The notes beneath the pieces are model-generated. The model saw only the letters and a program-made list of their open reading frames with translations, was not told where the DNA came from and ran no database searches. A stretch of DNA of 7,693 bases from Bacteroidales bacterium (GTDB lineage Bacteria > Bacteroidota > Bacteroidia > Bacteroidales > UBA10428). Positions within the stretch are counted from its first letter, which is position 1; every line of letters starts with the position of its first letter. The stretch covers positions 1-7,693 of the forward strand of contig JAFGQQ010000486.1 of the NCBI GenBank assembly GCA_016935595.1, read 5' to 3'. The translations under genes were made by a program, and so were the position numbers. This document shows positions 7,438 to 7,693 of this stretch, in pieces.

Positions 7438-7511
7438 GGGGATTTATTTTTTCACTTGTATTTAATGAAAAATTAATGCAAAATTTAATAACGTTATTAA
7501 TAATTACAATT
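7438..7511. other. 74-bp AT-rich spacer between the two secreted-protein genes
   Basis: The spacer has no ORF and no convincing terminator: the T-run near 7445-7452 has no stem before it. It contains a 16-bp palindrome immediately before the next gene. The short same-strand gap allows either co-transcription or a separate promoter. Confidence 0.6.
7485..7500. promoter_or_regulatory. Perfect 16-bp palindrome before the downstream gene
   Basis: ttaataacgttattaa is fully self-complementary and ends 11 bases before the ATG at 7512. Its position would suit an operator or an mRNA structure near the start. It is mostly A/T, so chance is a real alternative, and no known regulator motif was recognised. 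Confidence 0.3.
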
Positions 7512-7693
7512 ATGAACAAAAGTTTAAAAAATAAAATCATTTTCATTCTACAAGTGTTATTCAGTATAGTATTTATAATGAATGGTTATCCTCAGGCAGG
7601 CAAAGCAAAACTTAAAATAAATTCTAACCGGAAGTACGGAATGATTCAGGGAGGAACAGTTAAGCTTAAAGCAGATATGGTATTAACCGAACA
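7512..7693 (+). CDS. Secreted protein, N-terminal part; probable paralogue of the upstream giant (3' end outside window)
   Basis: The frame is open from ATG at 7512 to the window edge (60 codons plus two bases). Residues 1-28 look like a signal peptide: MNKSLKNK is basic, IIFILQVLFSIVFIM is hydrophobic, and a cleavage site lies somewhere near YPQAG. The mature start AKLKINSN, then GGTVKLKADMVL, lines up with ATIKILSN, then AGSKVNLSTSINL, in the giant protein (residues 39-46 and 61-73). Both have the same order and the same short spacing after the signal peptide. This suggests a tandem duplicate with the same kind of secreted, modular architecture. Domains, length and a T9SS tail cannot be confirmed from 60 residues. 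The leader is A/T-rich without a Shine-Dalgarno site. Confidence 0.75.
   Translation, partial: MNKSLKNKIIFILQVLFSIVFIMNGYPQAGKAKLKINSNRKYGMIQGGTVKLKADMVLTE

Overview
The window looks like a piece of a Bacteroidota chromosome (Bacteroidales- or Cytophagia-like; genus not determinable). The reasons are an S16 ribosomal protein with a long charged C-terminal tail next to rimM, AT-rich DNA, A-rich leaders without Shine-Dalgarno sites before the starts, and a giant secreted protein ending in a type A sorting domain of the type IX secretion system (T9SS), which is confined to this phylum and close relatives.

Layout: positions 1-979 hold a housekeeping pair, the 3' part of rpsP and complete rimM, 26 bp apart and probably one ribosome-biogenesis transcript. 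Positions 980-2148 (about 1.17 kb) hold no convincing gene. They hold non-coding structure instead: a pair of near-matching inverted ends 1002-1225, an inverted-arm element with a GC-rich hairpin 1355-1458, and a cluster of short GC-rich hairpins 1555-1862 that resembles decayed interspersed palindromic repeats. Positions 2149-7437 encode one 1762-residue exported protein built from roughly 28 Ycf48/BNR-like beta-propeller units, Ig-like modules and a T9SS C-terminal domain. After a 74-bp gap with a 16-bp perfect palindrome, a second gene starts at 7512 and runs off the window. Its signal peptide and first mature residues resemble those of the giant gene, so it is probably a tandem paralogue.

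The most interesting signal is the architecture of the giant protein. A short 'V-x-C-G-x-x-x-x-L' motif and a 'Y-x-W-x-P-A' motif are adjacent in one copy, as in a normal Ig-like domain. In the other copies they are separated by about 300 or about 670 residues, and those insertions are whole sets of 7, 7 and 14 propeller units. This suggests seven-bladed propellers nested inside Ig-like domains on a surface-exported protein. It is inferred from reading the translation by eye; no structure prediction or database search was run.
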